The notes beneath the pieces are model-generated. The model was given only the letters and a program-made list of their open reading frames with translations. It made no database searches and was not told where the DNA came from. The position numbers and the translations under genes were made by a program. From Catenulispora acidiphila DSM 44928 (GTDB taxonomy: Bacteria > Actinomycetota > Actinomycetes > Streptomycetales > Catenulisporaceae): a stretch of 64,000 bases of DNA. Positions 35,925 through 44,270 of the stretch are shown here, in pieces (positions within the stretch are counted from its first letter, which is position 1; each line of letters starts with the position of its first letter). The stretch is from assembly GCF_000024025.1 (NCBI RefSeq), contig NC_013131.1:4402001-4466000 (forward strand). Reading direction: 5' to 3'.

Positions 35925-36018
35925 GGGTAAAGCCCTACATGCGTAGGGAGCACGATTCGCGCGGTGTGCTGGATTCGATGCCTACACAGGGATCAGCCCC
36001 AGAAATGCCGGGGAACAC
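35925..36018 (-). CRISPR. Two isolated, eroded CRISPR repeats
   Basis: Copies at 35925-35953 (keeps CATGCG and GGGAGCAC) and 35989-36018 (one base longer, ends GGGGAACAC) flank a 35-nt spacer. They lie 190 bases left of array A3 and are the oldest leftovers of that array. A similar phrase (GTGCTGGATTC then ACACAG) occurs at about 35827-35850 and 35967-35988. Confidence 0.65.
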
Positions 36019-36210
36019 TGGCCGCCGTGGCCAACATGAGCGCTGGGGGCGTTGCTTCCTTGCAGAATAGCGGCCAGACGCAAGATACGCCGGTTGATCA
36101 ATGCTAGTGCTGTGTCACGCTGGCTGGAGGGTTGGCTACGGTGAGTTCGCGGATCGCATGTGGGTATTGATCTCGCCCTTGCTGTCGGCTCCAACAATTT
36201 CGCCAAGCCG

Positions 36211-37802
36211 CTCGGCTCAGCCCTGCGTGCGGGGAGCACCGGTGCGCCGGCGGCGTTGAGCGCCCCGCGAAGTGATCGGTCTCGCATTCACGGGGAGCGC
36301 GTCGGCAGGGAGCTGCGCGCCTGGTCGGCCGAGGGATCAGCCCCGCATGCGCGAGGACCACCGCCTACCGAGGCGACCTCACCGCCCTTCGCGAGGATCA
36401 GCCCCGCATGCGCGAGAACCACACCTTGCGGGACATCGAGCCCTGCGTGCGCAGGGAGCACGCCACGGACTGCTCCGCCTTGCCCGGGCCGAGGGGATCA
36501 CCCGTACGCGCGGGGAGCACGCCCTGGGCGAGCGTGCCATGCTGCCGCTGTGGGGATCAGCCCCGCACACGCGGGAAGCACGAGACCTCGCACTCCGATA
36601 ACGCGGACGCCCTGGGACCAGCCCGACGGCGCGCGGGGAGCACGACAGCCACTGCGCGACAGAGTACGTCGCGCCGGGATCAGCCCTGCACGCGTGGGAC
36701 CACACGGCCACGCCGACCAGCAGCATGCCGATGGCGGGATCAGCCCTGCGCGCGCGGGAAGCACTCCCGTACAGGGACGTGCAGGTCACCAGGCGGGGGA
36801 CCAGCCCCGCACGCGCGGGGAGCACCTAAAGGCCCTGCCGGACAAGCTGCGCAAGGCGGGATCAGCCCCGCACGCGCGGGGAGAACTCGAACAGTCCGGT
36901 GTTGAAGTGCTGCGGGCTGGGATCAGCCCCGCACGCGCGGGGAGCACATGTGGAAACTCGGCATGCTGAAGTGCAGCTGGGGATCAGCCCCGCACGCTCG
37001 GGGAGCACCTTACCGGTTCAGCTGTCCACTGAGCGCATCAGGGATCAGTCCCGCACGCGCGGGGAAGCACGACCTCTGGCTCTTGCCGAGCGCGCTCTCG
37101 ACGGGATCAGCCCCGCACGCGCGGGGAGCACCGCGACGCGCAGACGTACAACGCCACCGACGAGGGACCAGCCCCGCACGCGCGGGGAGCACGAGCCACT
37201 GATCGTGCAGGCGAAGCCGATCCAGGGACCAGCCCCGCATGTGCGGGGAGTACCCCCGGCACGGCTAGTTTTCCAAACGGCCGTTGGGACCAGCCCCGCA
37301 CGCGCGGGGAGCACAAGCGCGCGGCGCAGGAGTTCGGCACACAGTGAGGACCAGCCCCGCACGCGCGGGGAGCACTGGAGATCGAACTCCATGCGGGCGA
37401 TCCCGGCGGGACCAGCCCCGCACGCGCGGGGAGCACGAAATCGGTGGTGGCCGCCGGGATCCGCAGCAGGGACCAGCCCCGCACGCGCGGGGAGTACGTT
37501 CTACCGGTACTGCCAGTACCGGTCGCACCGGGACCAGCCCCGCACGCGCGGGGAGTACGAATCCCCCCAAGGAGTCCGGACCCCTCTTTTGGGACCAGCC
37601 CCGCACGCGCGGGGAGCACCACCTGACGTGCGCCGATGGAGTAGATGCGCAGGGACCAGCCCCGCACGCGCGGGGAGCACATCGGCGACCTGGCGCACGC
37701 GATCGAGTTCCCGGGACCAGCCCCGCACGCGCGGGGAGCACCTGCTGGTTCGGGACTGCATCAGGCTTCGGAGAGGACCAGCCCCGCACGCGCGGGGAGC
37801 AC
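36211..37802 (-). CRISPR. CRISPR array A3, variant type I-E repeat, 27 repeats
   Basis: Twenty-seven repeat copies. The left part is eroded (copies ending at 36300, 36422, 36461, 36703 and 36886 are changed; spacer 36423-36432 has shrunk to 10 nt). The right part from 36947 is regular at 61 bases. The hairpin stem CCCCGC/GCGGGG is the same as in A1, but the loop is GCGT instead of AGGC. The 11 repeats nearest the leader (from 37164) all carry C instead of T at position 5, which changes the predicted crRNA handle from CTGATCCC to CTGGTCCC. The leader is at 37803. Confidence 0.95.
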
Positions 37803-37898
37803 GCTGCGTGACCTGCTGACGTACGCGATCGTAGCGCTGTGGTCCTTGGGTTCTATGGATCTACGCATTTATGTCATTCTGCTCTTCCTGCCTGCTTC
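37803..37898 (-). promoter_or_regulatory. Leader of array A3
   Basis: Lies between the last A3 repeat and the cas2 relic, just as the A2 leader lies between A2 and cas2. It keeps TTGGGTTCTATGGATCTACGCATTTATGTCATT, diverged from the A1/A2 leader blocks (GTTGGGTTCC, AGATTC, GCATACGTG). Confidence 0.6.
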
Positions 37899-38229
37899 CG
37901 AATCACCGCCACTGGGAGGCTTTGCTCCAGCCGGTCTTGGTAAGTGATGAGAATGCGACGAACCGTTCGGTAGGCCGGTGGATAGGTGTGAGGCTTTCAT
38001 GGTCGATCGGATGCCAGGTGTGGTCGTGGAGTCGGAAGGCGAAGCTCTGCTTGTTGTTCGTCGTGTAGGCCAGCAGGGTTCTGCCTTTTCCTGCCGTAGC
38101 TTGTGACTTCCTACCAGAGCAGGTCTCGGACACGGGTCGAAGGGTTGCTGATGAAGATGCCAGCTGAGATCTCGCGTGGAGCGGTTTGGCGGGCCACGCA
38201 GACGGCCGGACACAGGTCAGCACGGTGAT
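37899..38229 (-). pseudogene. Broken cas2 copy, relic of a second I-E locus
   Basis: The minus strand reads REISAGIFISNPSTRVRDLLW, a stop, then in another frame GRTLLAYTTNNKQSFAFRLH and DHTWHPIDHESLTPIHRPTE, closing with LTKTGWSKASQWR. All blocks align in order with the intact cas2 at 26058-26408. The N-terminal part (ITVLTCVRP) is frameshifted. The relation of cas2, leader and array is the same as at the intact locus, so a second cas operon existed or the 3' end of the cas operon was duplicated. Confidence 0.8.
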
Positions 38230-38329
38230 AGTAGTAGTGGGATCCTCGTTCATGTAGTCCGCTGAGAACGGCAAGGCACCGGTTGCGGGGTAGTACGCCG
38301 TCCCGCCCAGCGTGGACATTTCCGCAGCC

Positions 38330-38425
38330 GGTGAAACCCGCAAGCATTGCGCCTGCTCATGAGCCCTGAATGGGGAGTACCCGAAGATCGTGCGCACGTC
38401 TCACCGGGTTGTAGCGGAAAGCGCG
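38330..38425 (-). pseudogene. Possible relic of a cas6e 5' end
   Basis: On the minus strand, about 100 bases before the cas2 relic, RAFRYNPVRRAHDLRVLP and then, after a stop, AMLAGF can be read. These resemble the start of Cas6e proteins (RFRFNTARTGARRLL, HAAVMQSF) in order. If right, cas1 has been deleted between the cas6e and cas2 relics. The match is short and broken, so this is a weak call. Confidence 0.25.
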
Positions 38426-38748
38426 CACGCGCGATTACGCCAGCAGTATGTTTTTCGGCTTGGGATCCCGGAAAGAGGACGCCAGCGGCGTGCACGGCGA
38501 TCAGAGTGGAAACGATGCCGCTGGTGACCGAGGGCGTCGCAGCGGACTGCAAGCCGCGATGACCTCGGCGAACGAGGGCCCCGTGACGTAGACCATAGCC
38601 AGCCACGGGTCCCACGGGTCGAAAGTAGTCGACTTCGGATCTGCGCGTCCCGGCATCGATCGCGGGTGGCCGTGTACGGACCGGTCACTTGCTGAGCAGT
38701 GGTGATTTCGTGTGCGAAGCGGGCGTATTGACCGGGCGTCAAGCGGCA
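38426..38748. other. Eroded sequence without a gene
   Basis: No frame on either strand shows a domain or a ribosome-binding site. It probably continues the decayed cas remnant upstream of the cas6e-like relic, but nothing specific can be read. Confidence 0.4.
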
Positions 38749-39846
38749 CTATTTTGGACCGGACAGCTTGTCGGCTGCGGGTCGGCTCCATGGCATCCGC
38801 GGAAAGTCCAGCATGGGGATCCCCAGCCGCTTGAGGGTATGGAAGCCGAGCGCCGTGAATACCGCAGGTACAGCGGCCTGGGCTTCGACTGGCAGTCCGA
38901 GTCGGACGGCGCCGAGCCAGACTGTCGCGACCAGAATCGCGAACGATCCCCAGCCCGCCCAGACCCAACCGAGGCCATCACGGACGGACGGCTGCGCAGT
39001 CATCGTGATCACCTCAGCGTCGTTGATCAACGTTGGATCGACCGGCAGCAGGTCGTATACATCGCCGACATGTGCCGCGTGCCGCTGCAGGACGGACGAC
39101 AACAGCTCCGCCAGCCTACGGCGATTATCATCTGCCTGACCCGCCAGGAACTCGCTCGAGGAATAGCGCAGTTGAGCCACGAGGCGAGCACTGGCTGTCG
39201 TAGCCGCGTTGCGTACTCGGCGCTCACTTCGCGGGATGCCGAATCCGGCGGCCCGATCGATCGCGCGGCACACGAGACTTACAGACCGTGCCAAGCGCAC
39301 CGCCGTGGGTTCGCCGCCACCTCGCCGGCCGGTGTTGGGTACTAGTAGGAGCTCCACGGCGTTGACGGTGAGCTCCGCGATATGGTCTCGCGCATTCGAT
39401 CGGGCGTCCAAGGAGAGGTCCACTACCACTGTGATGACGAATAGCAGTATCGTGGAAATGGTGGCATCCGTTAGATACACCGCGGAGGCGGCATCCAGTA
39501 TGAGTGCGGGAGCCCACAGAAGCGCGACGCCTTGGCGGGCTTGCACACGCCGTAGGACTGCGCCATAGATGTCGACCTTCGTGGGGAGCTTGTCTCGACA
39601 GATCTGCAGGCCCTGGAGTGCGGTCGCTGTCGGCTCGGCGACGGCTAGGGCCAACCGCTTTGGGCGGCGGCCGAGAACAGGGGTTCTGGCGATCCAGGTC
39701 CCTGCCCGTCGGGATCCGACAGCGCCGCAGAACATGGTCGCGAACGTGGTCAGGGTGACGTAGGCGGCAGCCAGTGCCAGAAACAGTTCGCCTTTTTGAT
39801 TTCGTGCGGCCGCTTTCGTCGAGACCGCAATTGCTGCGTGTATCAC
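38749..39846 (-). CDS. Membrane protein of unknown function
   Basis: 365 aa from a GTG at 39846, preceded by GGGGGC nine bases upstream. There is one hydrophobic segment near the N-terminus (LFLALAAAYVTLTTFATMF), a pair around 110-150 (WAPALILDAASAVYL, TISTILLFVITVVVDL), a long soluble basic helical stretch, and two helices near the end (WGSFAILVATVWLGAV, AAVPAVFTALGFHTL). No known domain is recognised. It lies between the relic I-E locus and array A4, whose oldest repeat ends 45 bases upstream of the start, so its promoter region was invaded by, or replaced with, array sequence. Confidence 0.65.
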   Translation of the reverse strand: MIHAAIAVSTKAAARNQKGELFLALAAAYVTLTTFATMFCGAVGSRRAGTWIARTPVLGRRPKRLALAVAEPTATALQGLQICRDKLPTKVDIYGAVLRRVQARQGVALLWAPALILDAASAVYLTDATISTILLFVITVVVDLSLDARSNARDHIAELTVNAVELLLVPNTGRRGGGEPTAVRLARSVSLVCRAIDRAAGFGIPRSERRVRNAATTASARLVAQLRYSSSEFLAGQADDNRRRLAELLSSVLQRHAAHVGDVYDLLPVDPTLINDAEVITMTAQPSVRDGLGWVWAGWGSFAILVATVWLGAVRLGLPVEAQAAVPAVFTALGFHTLKRLGIPMLDFPRMPWSRPAADKLSGPK

Positions 39847-39890
39847 GTTGCCCCCAGGTCGACGGACGTAGTTCAGATGGTGCCAGCCTC

Positions 39891-40333
39891 TTCCGACAAC
39901 CCGAACCTGCGGGGAGCACCGCTGGTCGGTCGCTTCGCTGGATCGGCCTTGCGTCTGCGGGGAGCACACCCCGGTCCCGCGGGACCGGTTCATAGAGGCG
40001 CGATCAGCCTCGCGCCTGCGGGGAGCACAACAACGCTGAACAACTAGGATCCCGCGGCCGGGGATCAGCCCCGCGCCTGCCGGGAGCACCGCACCAACAC
40101 GATCTGCTCGCGCGCCTCGCAGGAATCAGCCCCGCGCCTGCGGGGAGCACGCGTAGGGCTTGGCGAAGCCTCAGCCGATGCCGGGATCAGCCCCGCGCCT
40201 GCGGGGAACACATGGGTCTCGACTTCACCGATAAGGGCGCGACGGGATCAGCCCTGCGCGTGCGGGGAACACCCGGCGGCTACGGGAGCCGTGAACTCGA
40301 TGGCGGGATCAGCCCCGCGCCTGCGGGGAACGC
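39891..40333 (-). CRISPR. CRISPR array A4, eight repeats, no leader
   Basis: Repeats end at 39919, 39967, 40028, 40089, 40150, 40211, 40272 and 40333. The first two are eroded, with a shortened spacer of about 19 nt. The last three end GGGGAACAC or GGGGAACGC. The loop is AGGC-type as in A1, except one copy. On the right, where all other arrays have a leader, the 5' end of a merR-like gene begins at once. The array therefore cannot acquire spacers in the usual way and may not be transcribed from its own promoter. Spacer 39968-39999 contains a perfect 18-bp palindrome. Confidence 0.9.
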
Positions 40334-40416
40334 AGCCCGATGTCCTCGTAGAACCGCAAGGTTGTGGTCGGAACACCGGCTCGTTCGGCGAGCTGGGAGA
40401 TCCGCATCGTGGTCAT
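40334..40416 (-). pseudogene. Truncated merR-family regulator gene (first 27 codons)
   Basis: The ATG at 40416 starts TTMRISQLAERAGVPTTTLR and FYEDIGL, the signature winged-helix start of MerR regulators. After the GL codon the frame runs straight into the last repeat of array A4. The rest of the gene is not found on the other side of the array. The promoter with its dyad is still intact (40425-40454). Confidence 0.85.
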
Positions 40417-40424
40417 GAGCCGAC

Positions 40425-40454
40425 CGTAAAGCTTCGACACGACTCGAAGGTCAA
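40425..40454 (-). promoter_or_regulatory. MerR-type promoter with operator dyad
   Basis: On the minus strand TTGACC (40454-40449) is followed, after 18 bases containing CTTCGA-N6-TCGAAG (40432-40449), by TTTACG (40430-40425). A dyad placed between -35 and a distant -10 element is the MerR-type arrangement. Eight bases separate it from the truncated merR start. Confidence 0.6.
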
Positions 40455-40557
40455 GCCCGCGTCTCCAGCGGCAGGTCACGCTCGGCGTTTCGCCGGCCCA
40501 CGACTGAGCCAGCGTGCCATGACCGCGAGTACACCTTCGTCACCCGCTGGGCCAACC

Positions 40558-40678
40558 TTGTCGGACAATCTCGCGCGCCGATGTCAGCCGAGGTCGGCCA
40601 GGATGGCAACTTTCTCATGAGCAGAGGCTTGTGGGGATGAGTCGCTCCTGTTACGGTCGCCTCAAAGTTGTTGGACAA
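40558..40678 (+). promoter_or_regulatory. Two copies of a TTGTYGGACAA operator-like site before the catabolic operon
   Basis: TTGTCGGACAA (40558-40568, perfect 5-bp arms around one base) and TTGTTGGACAA (40668-40678) lie 170 and 60 bases upstream of the ABC ATPase start. TTGT-N3-ACAA cores are typical of GntR/FCD regulators, and such a gene lies in the same cluster (50986-51690). The region between them has no convincing gene. Confidence 0.5.
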
Positions 40679-40727
40679 TCGACGCGCTGGACGCGTAGAG
40701 CGTCACACACGGCCCCTGGAGGCAGAG

Positions 40728-41558
40728 TTGTCTACCCAGCAGCGTGACCCCGGTGCGGAGGCGCTCCGCTTCGAGCACGTCACCCTGGAGTTCGCCGGGA
40801 CGCGCCGGCCGGCCATCGAGGAGGTCTCGTTCCGGGTGCCGCGGGGGAAGATCGTCGCGGTGATCGGGCCGAGCGGGTGTGGCAAGAGCACGATCCTCAA
40901 CCTGGCCGCCGGGTTGCTCGCGCCCACGCGGGGCGAGGTGTACTTCGACGGCGAGCGGGTCAGCGCCGTCAACTCCGAGGCGGCGTACGTGACCCAGCAG
41001 GCCAACCTGCTGCCGTGGCTCAGCGTGAAGGCGAATATCGGCCTGGCGCTGAAGTTCCGCAAGGTTCCCAAGGGCGAGCGGAACGATCGGATCGCTCGCT
41101 GGATCAAGATGGTCGGTCTCGCTGGATTCGAGGAGCACTACCCCCGGGAGCTTTCCGGCGGGATGCAGAAGCGCGTCTCGATCGCCCGGGCATTGATCTA
41201 CAACCCTTCCATCGTGCTGATGGACGAGCCCTTCGGTCCGCTGGACGCCATCACCCGGCTCAAGCTCCAGCAAGAGCTCCTCAACCTGTGGCAGGAGCAG
41301 GAGGGGACGCTCATCTTCGTCACCCACGACCTCAACGAGGCGATCTACCTCGCCGACGAGGTCATCGTGATGTCCAAGGGACCCGGGACGGTGCGCCAGG
41401 TCCTGCAAGTCCCGTTCGAGCGGCCGCGCGCCATCGGCTCGCTGGTCGAGTCGCCAGCGTTCTCCGAGCTCTACAACGAGCTCTGGGGGCTGTTCAAGTC
41501 GGAGATCGATCTGTTCGGCGGTGATGTGCCCGTGCAGGCGGGCGCCACCGCCGGCTGA
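40728..41558 (+). CDS. ABC transporter ATPase, TauB/SsuB type
   Basis: 276 aa from the TTG at 40728, which has GGAGG six bases upstream. Walker [10 protein letters not shown] at 47-55, Q-loop TQQANLLPW at about 89-97, signature LSGGMQ at 142-147, Walker B IVLMDEP at 162-168 and switch His200. It energises import with the permease (52831-53700) and lipoprotein (51722-52762), which are encoded 10 kb downstream at the other end of the enzyme genes. TauT-family importers carry nitrate, sulfonates, thiamine precursors or aromatic acids such as phthalate. Confidence 0.92.
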   Translation: MSTQQRDPGAEALRFEHVTLEFAGTRRPAIEEVSFRVPRGKIVAVIGPSGCGKSTILNLAAGLLAPTRGEVYFDGERVSAVNSEAAYVTQQANLLPWLSVKANIGLALKFRKVPKGERNDRIARWIKMVGLAGFEEHYPRELSGGMQKRVSIARALIYNPSIVLMDEPFGPLDAITRLKLQQELLNLWQEQEGTLIFVTHDLNEAIYLADEVIVMSKGPGTVRQVLQVPFERPRAIGSLVESPAFSELYNELWGLFKSEIDLFGGDVPVQAGATAG

Positions 41559-41651
41559 CCGTCCGCCGCAGCTATCCGCTGTCTGACGATTCGTCACATC
41601 GTCACGCGGCCATTCCGTCGTGCCGCAAATCGGTCGAGTGAGGTTCATGCG

Positions 41652-42317
41652 TTGATAATCATCAAGGAAGAGATCGCCGTCCCCAGCCCGCGGGCGCGGG
41701 TCTGGGAGGTGGTGTCGAATCCCGAGGACGTCGTGTCCTGCATCAGCGGCGCCGAACTCGGCGCGGCCCACGACGACGGCTCCTTCGACGGCGCCTTGAC
41801 GATCAAGTTCGGGGCGATCAGGGTCAAGTTCGCCGCCCGGGTCCGGGTGGAGCTGGACGAGGCCGAACACACCGGCCGCCTCTCGGCTCGCGGAGGGGAC
41901 GGGCAGGGCGCGACCCGTTTCCAAGCCGAAGCCGAGTTCCGAGTCGTCGAAGGCGACGGGGCTGGCGAGACAGGCGTAGGCAGCCGGAGCGCGCGCGTCG
42001 CCATGACCGGCACCGTGACCCTCACCGGCAAGCTCGCCTCGCTGGTCGAAGCCGGGGCCGGAGCCGTGGTCTCCAGGATGACCAAGGACTTCACGGCGAA
42101 GCTCGTCTGGAAGTGCACCGAGACCGAGCTGGCACCCTCGCTTGCGTCCGCGCTGACGCTGGTCGAACCGGCGGAGGTCCGCGTTGGACTACCGAGCCGG
42201 ATTCGCGCGTGGTTCGCCCGGGTGGTGCTTCGGCGGCCGCCCGCACTCGCCATCGCAACCGTACAGAACACCGTGCAGAACGAGGAGATCGGCAGCGGCC
42301 ATGGCCCGACTGAATAA
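41652..42317 (+). CDS. CoxG/SRPBCC-fold protein
   Basis: About 221 aa from a TTG at 41652 with GTGAGG upstream. The start IIIKEEIAVPSPRARVWEVVSNPEDVVSC and the GALTIKFGAIRVKFAARVRVEL strand pattern are those of carbon monoxide dehydrogenase subunit G-like proteins, a START/SRPBCC fold that binds hydrophobic ligands or the membrane. No CO dehydrogenase genes are near, so a role in handling the pathway substrate is more likely. The C-terminus overlaps the aldolase start by 17 bases. Confidence 0.8.
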   Translation: MIIIKEEIAVPSPRARVWEVVSNPEDVVSCISGAELGAAHDDGSFDGALTIKFGAIRVKFAARVRVELDEAEHTGRLSARGGDGQGATRFQAEAEFRVVEGDGAGETGVGSRSARVAMTGTVTLTGKLASLVEAGAGAVVSRMTKDFTAKLVWKCTETELAPSLASALTLVEPAEVRVGLPSRIRAWFARVVLRRPPALAIATVQNTVQNEEIGSGHGPTE

Positions 42318-43152
42318 GGTGATCGACGCTCTGGCGGCCGGGCGGCATGTGTTCGCCTCCTTCGCCGCGCCCGAGCCGTCCGAGGCGCTGGCGTTCGCCA
42401 CCAGCGACTACGACGCGCTGATCTTCGAGACCGAGCACAAGCCTTGGGACGGCCCGGCGCTTCGCGACAGTCTTCAGTATCTGCTGGACCGGCGCCAGAT
42501 TCGTGAGTCTGATAATCCCGCGCCCGGGATCACCCCGCTGGTCCGCATCCCGGTCAACGGCGCGGAGCTGGCCCAGTGGCACGCCAAGCAGGCGCTGGAC
42601 ATGGGTGCGTTCGGCGTGGTGTGGCCGCACATCTCCCGGGTGGCCGAGGCCCGCAACGCGGTCGCGGCCTGCCGCTACCCCAGCCTGCCCGGCAGCCCTC
42701 GCCACGAACCGGTCGGCCTGCGCGGGGACAGCCCGGCCGCCGCCGCCCGGTACTGGGGGATCACCAATCAGGAGTATTACGCGCGCAGCGACGTCTGGCC
42801 ACTCGACCCGGACGGCGAGGTCTTGGTGGCCCTGATGATCGAGGACCAACTCGCCATCGAGAACCTGCCAGACATCCTCGACCAGGTTTCCGGAGTCGGC
42901 CTGATCATCGTCGGCGAGGGCGACATGAGTCAGGAACTCGGCATCCCCCGGCAGTACGACCATCCGCGTATGGCGGAGTGCAAACAGCAGATCCTCAAGA
43001 TCTGCGGCGCGCGCGGAGTCGCGGTCGGCCATCCGCATGTGACCGCTGCCAACGTCGAGCAGGTGCTGGCCGACGGCTACCGGTTCCTGGCCTCCGCACC
43101 GGTGCGGACCTTTCCCGGCCTTGCTCTGGGCCGATCGCTCACTGCCGGCTGA
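42301..43152 (+). CDS. HpcH/HpaI-family aldolase
   Basis: 283 aa from the ATG at 42301. A class II pyruvate aldolase fold: DALIFETEHKPWDGPALRD near the N-terminus, PLVRIPVNGAELAQWHAKQALDMGAFGVVWPH with the Arg and Glu active-site region, MIEDQLAIENL with a metal-ligand Glu, and a GDMSQELG loop. Enzymes of this family cleave 4-hydroxy-2-oxoacids to pyruvate and an aldehyde or oxoacid. Next to a LigJ-type hydratase it is well placed to cleave 4-carboxy-4-hydroxy-2-oxoadipate. The substrate is inferred. Confidence 0.85.
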   Translation: MARLNKVIDALAAGRHVFASFAAPEPSEALAFATSDYDALIFETEHKPWDGPALRDSLQYLLDRRQIRESDNPAPGITPLVRIPVNGAELAQWHAKQALDMGAFGVVWPHISRVAEARNAVAACRYPSLPGSPRHEPVGLRGDSPAAAARYWGITNQEYYARSDVWPLDPDGEVLVALMIEDQLAIENLPDILDQVSGVGLIIVGEGDMSQELGIPRQYDHPRMAECKQQILKICGARGVAVGHPHVTAANVEQVLADGYRFLASAPVRTFPGLALGRSLTAG

Positions 43153-43208
43153 CTGCACGGCCGCTGACCCACCGCCGACCACCCCGAGAACTTCGGAGCG
43201 TTCCATCC

Positions 43209-44270
43209 ATGCTTATCGATTGTCACGGCCACTTCACCACGGCTCCGCCCGCACTCGGACGATGGCGGGAGCGCCAGATCCGCGCGTTCGAGGAGTCCGG
43301 CGCGCGCGTGTCACCTGATGAACTCCACATCGAGGACCAAGAGATTACCGCCGCGATTGAGCAGGGTCAGCTCAAGCTCCAGGTGGAGCGCGGAATCGAC
43401 GTGGCGCTGTTCTCCCCGGGCGCCGGGAAGATGGCCCACCACCATGGCGACGAGCGGACCAGCCTGGACTGGTCTCGGGTCAGCAATGATCTGATCGCCC
43501 GCGTGTGCCGGCTGTTCCCCGAGCGGTTCGTGGGGGTGTGTCAGCTCCCACAGTCGCCAGGAGAGGCGTTGGCCTCATCCATCAGAAGCAGTGCGGATGA
43601 ACTCCAGCGCTGCGTACAGGAGTCGCACTTTGTCGGCTGTCTGCTGAATCCGGACCCGTCGGACGGCTACTGGCAGGCGCCGCCACTCACCGACAAGGTC
43701 TACTACCCGCTCTACGAGAAGATGGTGGAGCTGGACGTCCCGGCGATGCTGCACGTCGCGATGTCCAGGAACCCGGCTGTGCAGGGGACCTGTGCGCACT
43801 ACCTCGCCGGTGACACCGCAGCGTTCATGCAGTTGTGCCAGTCCGATCTGTTCCGCGACTTCCCGACGCTGAAGCTGGTCATCCCGCACGGCGGCGGCGC
43901 GGTTCCCTACCACTGGGGCCGCTACCGGGGCTTCCTCCAAGACCAGGGCCGTCCGCCCCTGGAAGAGCTGTTGCTGAAGAACGTCTTCTTCGACACCTGC
44001 GTGTACCACCAGCGCGGAATGCAGCTGCTGGTGGACGTCGTCCCCGCGGAGAACATCCTGTTCGCCTCCGAGATGATCGGCGCCGTCCGCGGCGTGGACC
44101 CGGAGACTGGCCACCGGTTCGACGACACCAGGTACCTCCTGGATTCCATTACCGCATTGGGCGACGACGACCGCCAGGCGATCTACGGCGGCAACGCGCT
44201 GCGGGTGTTCGGACGGCTCGAAGGCGTGCTCGCCTCACGTGCCACGACGGCGAAGGAGGCTGTCGCATGA
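43209..44270 (+). CDS. 4-oxalomesaconate hydratase-like amidohydrolase (LigJ type)
   Basis: 353 aa, amidohydrolase-2 fold with metal motif DCHGHF (His6, His8). Blocks LTDKVYYPLYEKMVELDVPAMLHV, LVIPHGGGAVPYHWGRYRGF, VFFDTCVYHQRGMQLL and ENILFASEMIGAVRGVDPETG follow the 4-oxalomesaconate hydratase of the protocatechuate 4,5-cleavage pathway closely, including the SEM instead of SDW at the end of the barrel. It would hydrate oxalomesaconate to 4-carboxy-4-hydroxy-2-oxoadipate. Its stop overlaps the next ATG by four bases. Confidence 0.85.
   Translation: MLIDCHGHFTTAPPALGRWRERQIRAFEESGARVSPDELHIEDQEITAAIEQGQLKLQVERGIDVALFSPGAGKMAHHHGDERTSLDWSRVSNDLIARVCRLFPERFVGVCQLPQSPGEALASSIRSSADELQRCVQESHFVGCLLNPDPSDGYWQAPPLTDKVYYPLYEKMVELDVPAMLHVAMSRNPAVQGTCAHYLAGDTAAFMQLCQSDLFRDFPTLKLVIPHGGGAVPYHWGRYRGFLQDQGRPPLEELLLKNVFFDTCVYHQRGMQLLVDVVPAENILFASEMIGAVRGVDPETGHRFDDTRYLLDSITALGDDDRQAIYGGNALRVFGRLEGVLASRATTAKEAVA

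Noticed and set aside
36160-37819. Long open frames on both strands across array A3
   Set aside because: Period of 61 bases and repeat-derived peptides (PAPHARGA, SPARAGST) show that they are array sequence.
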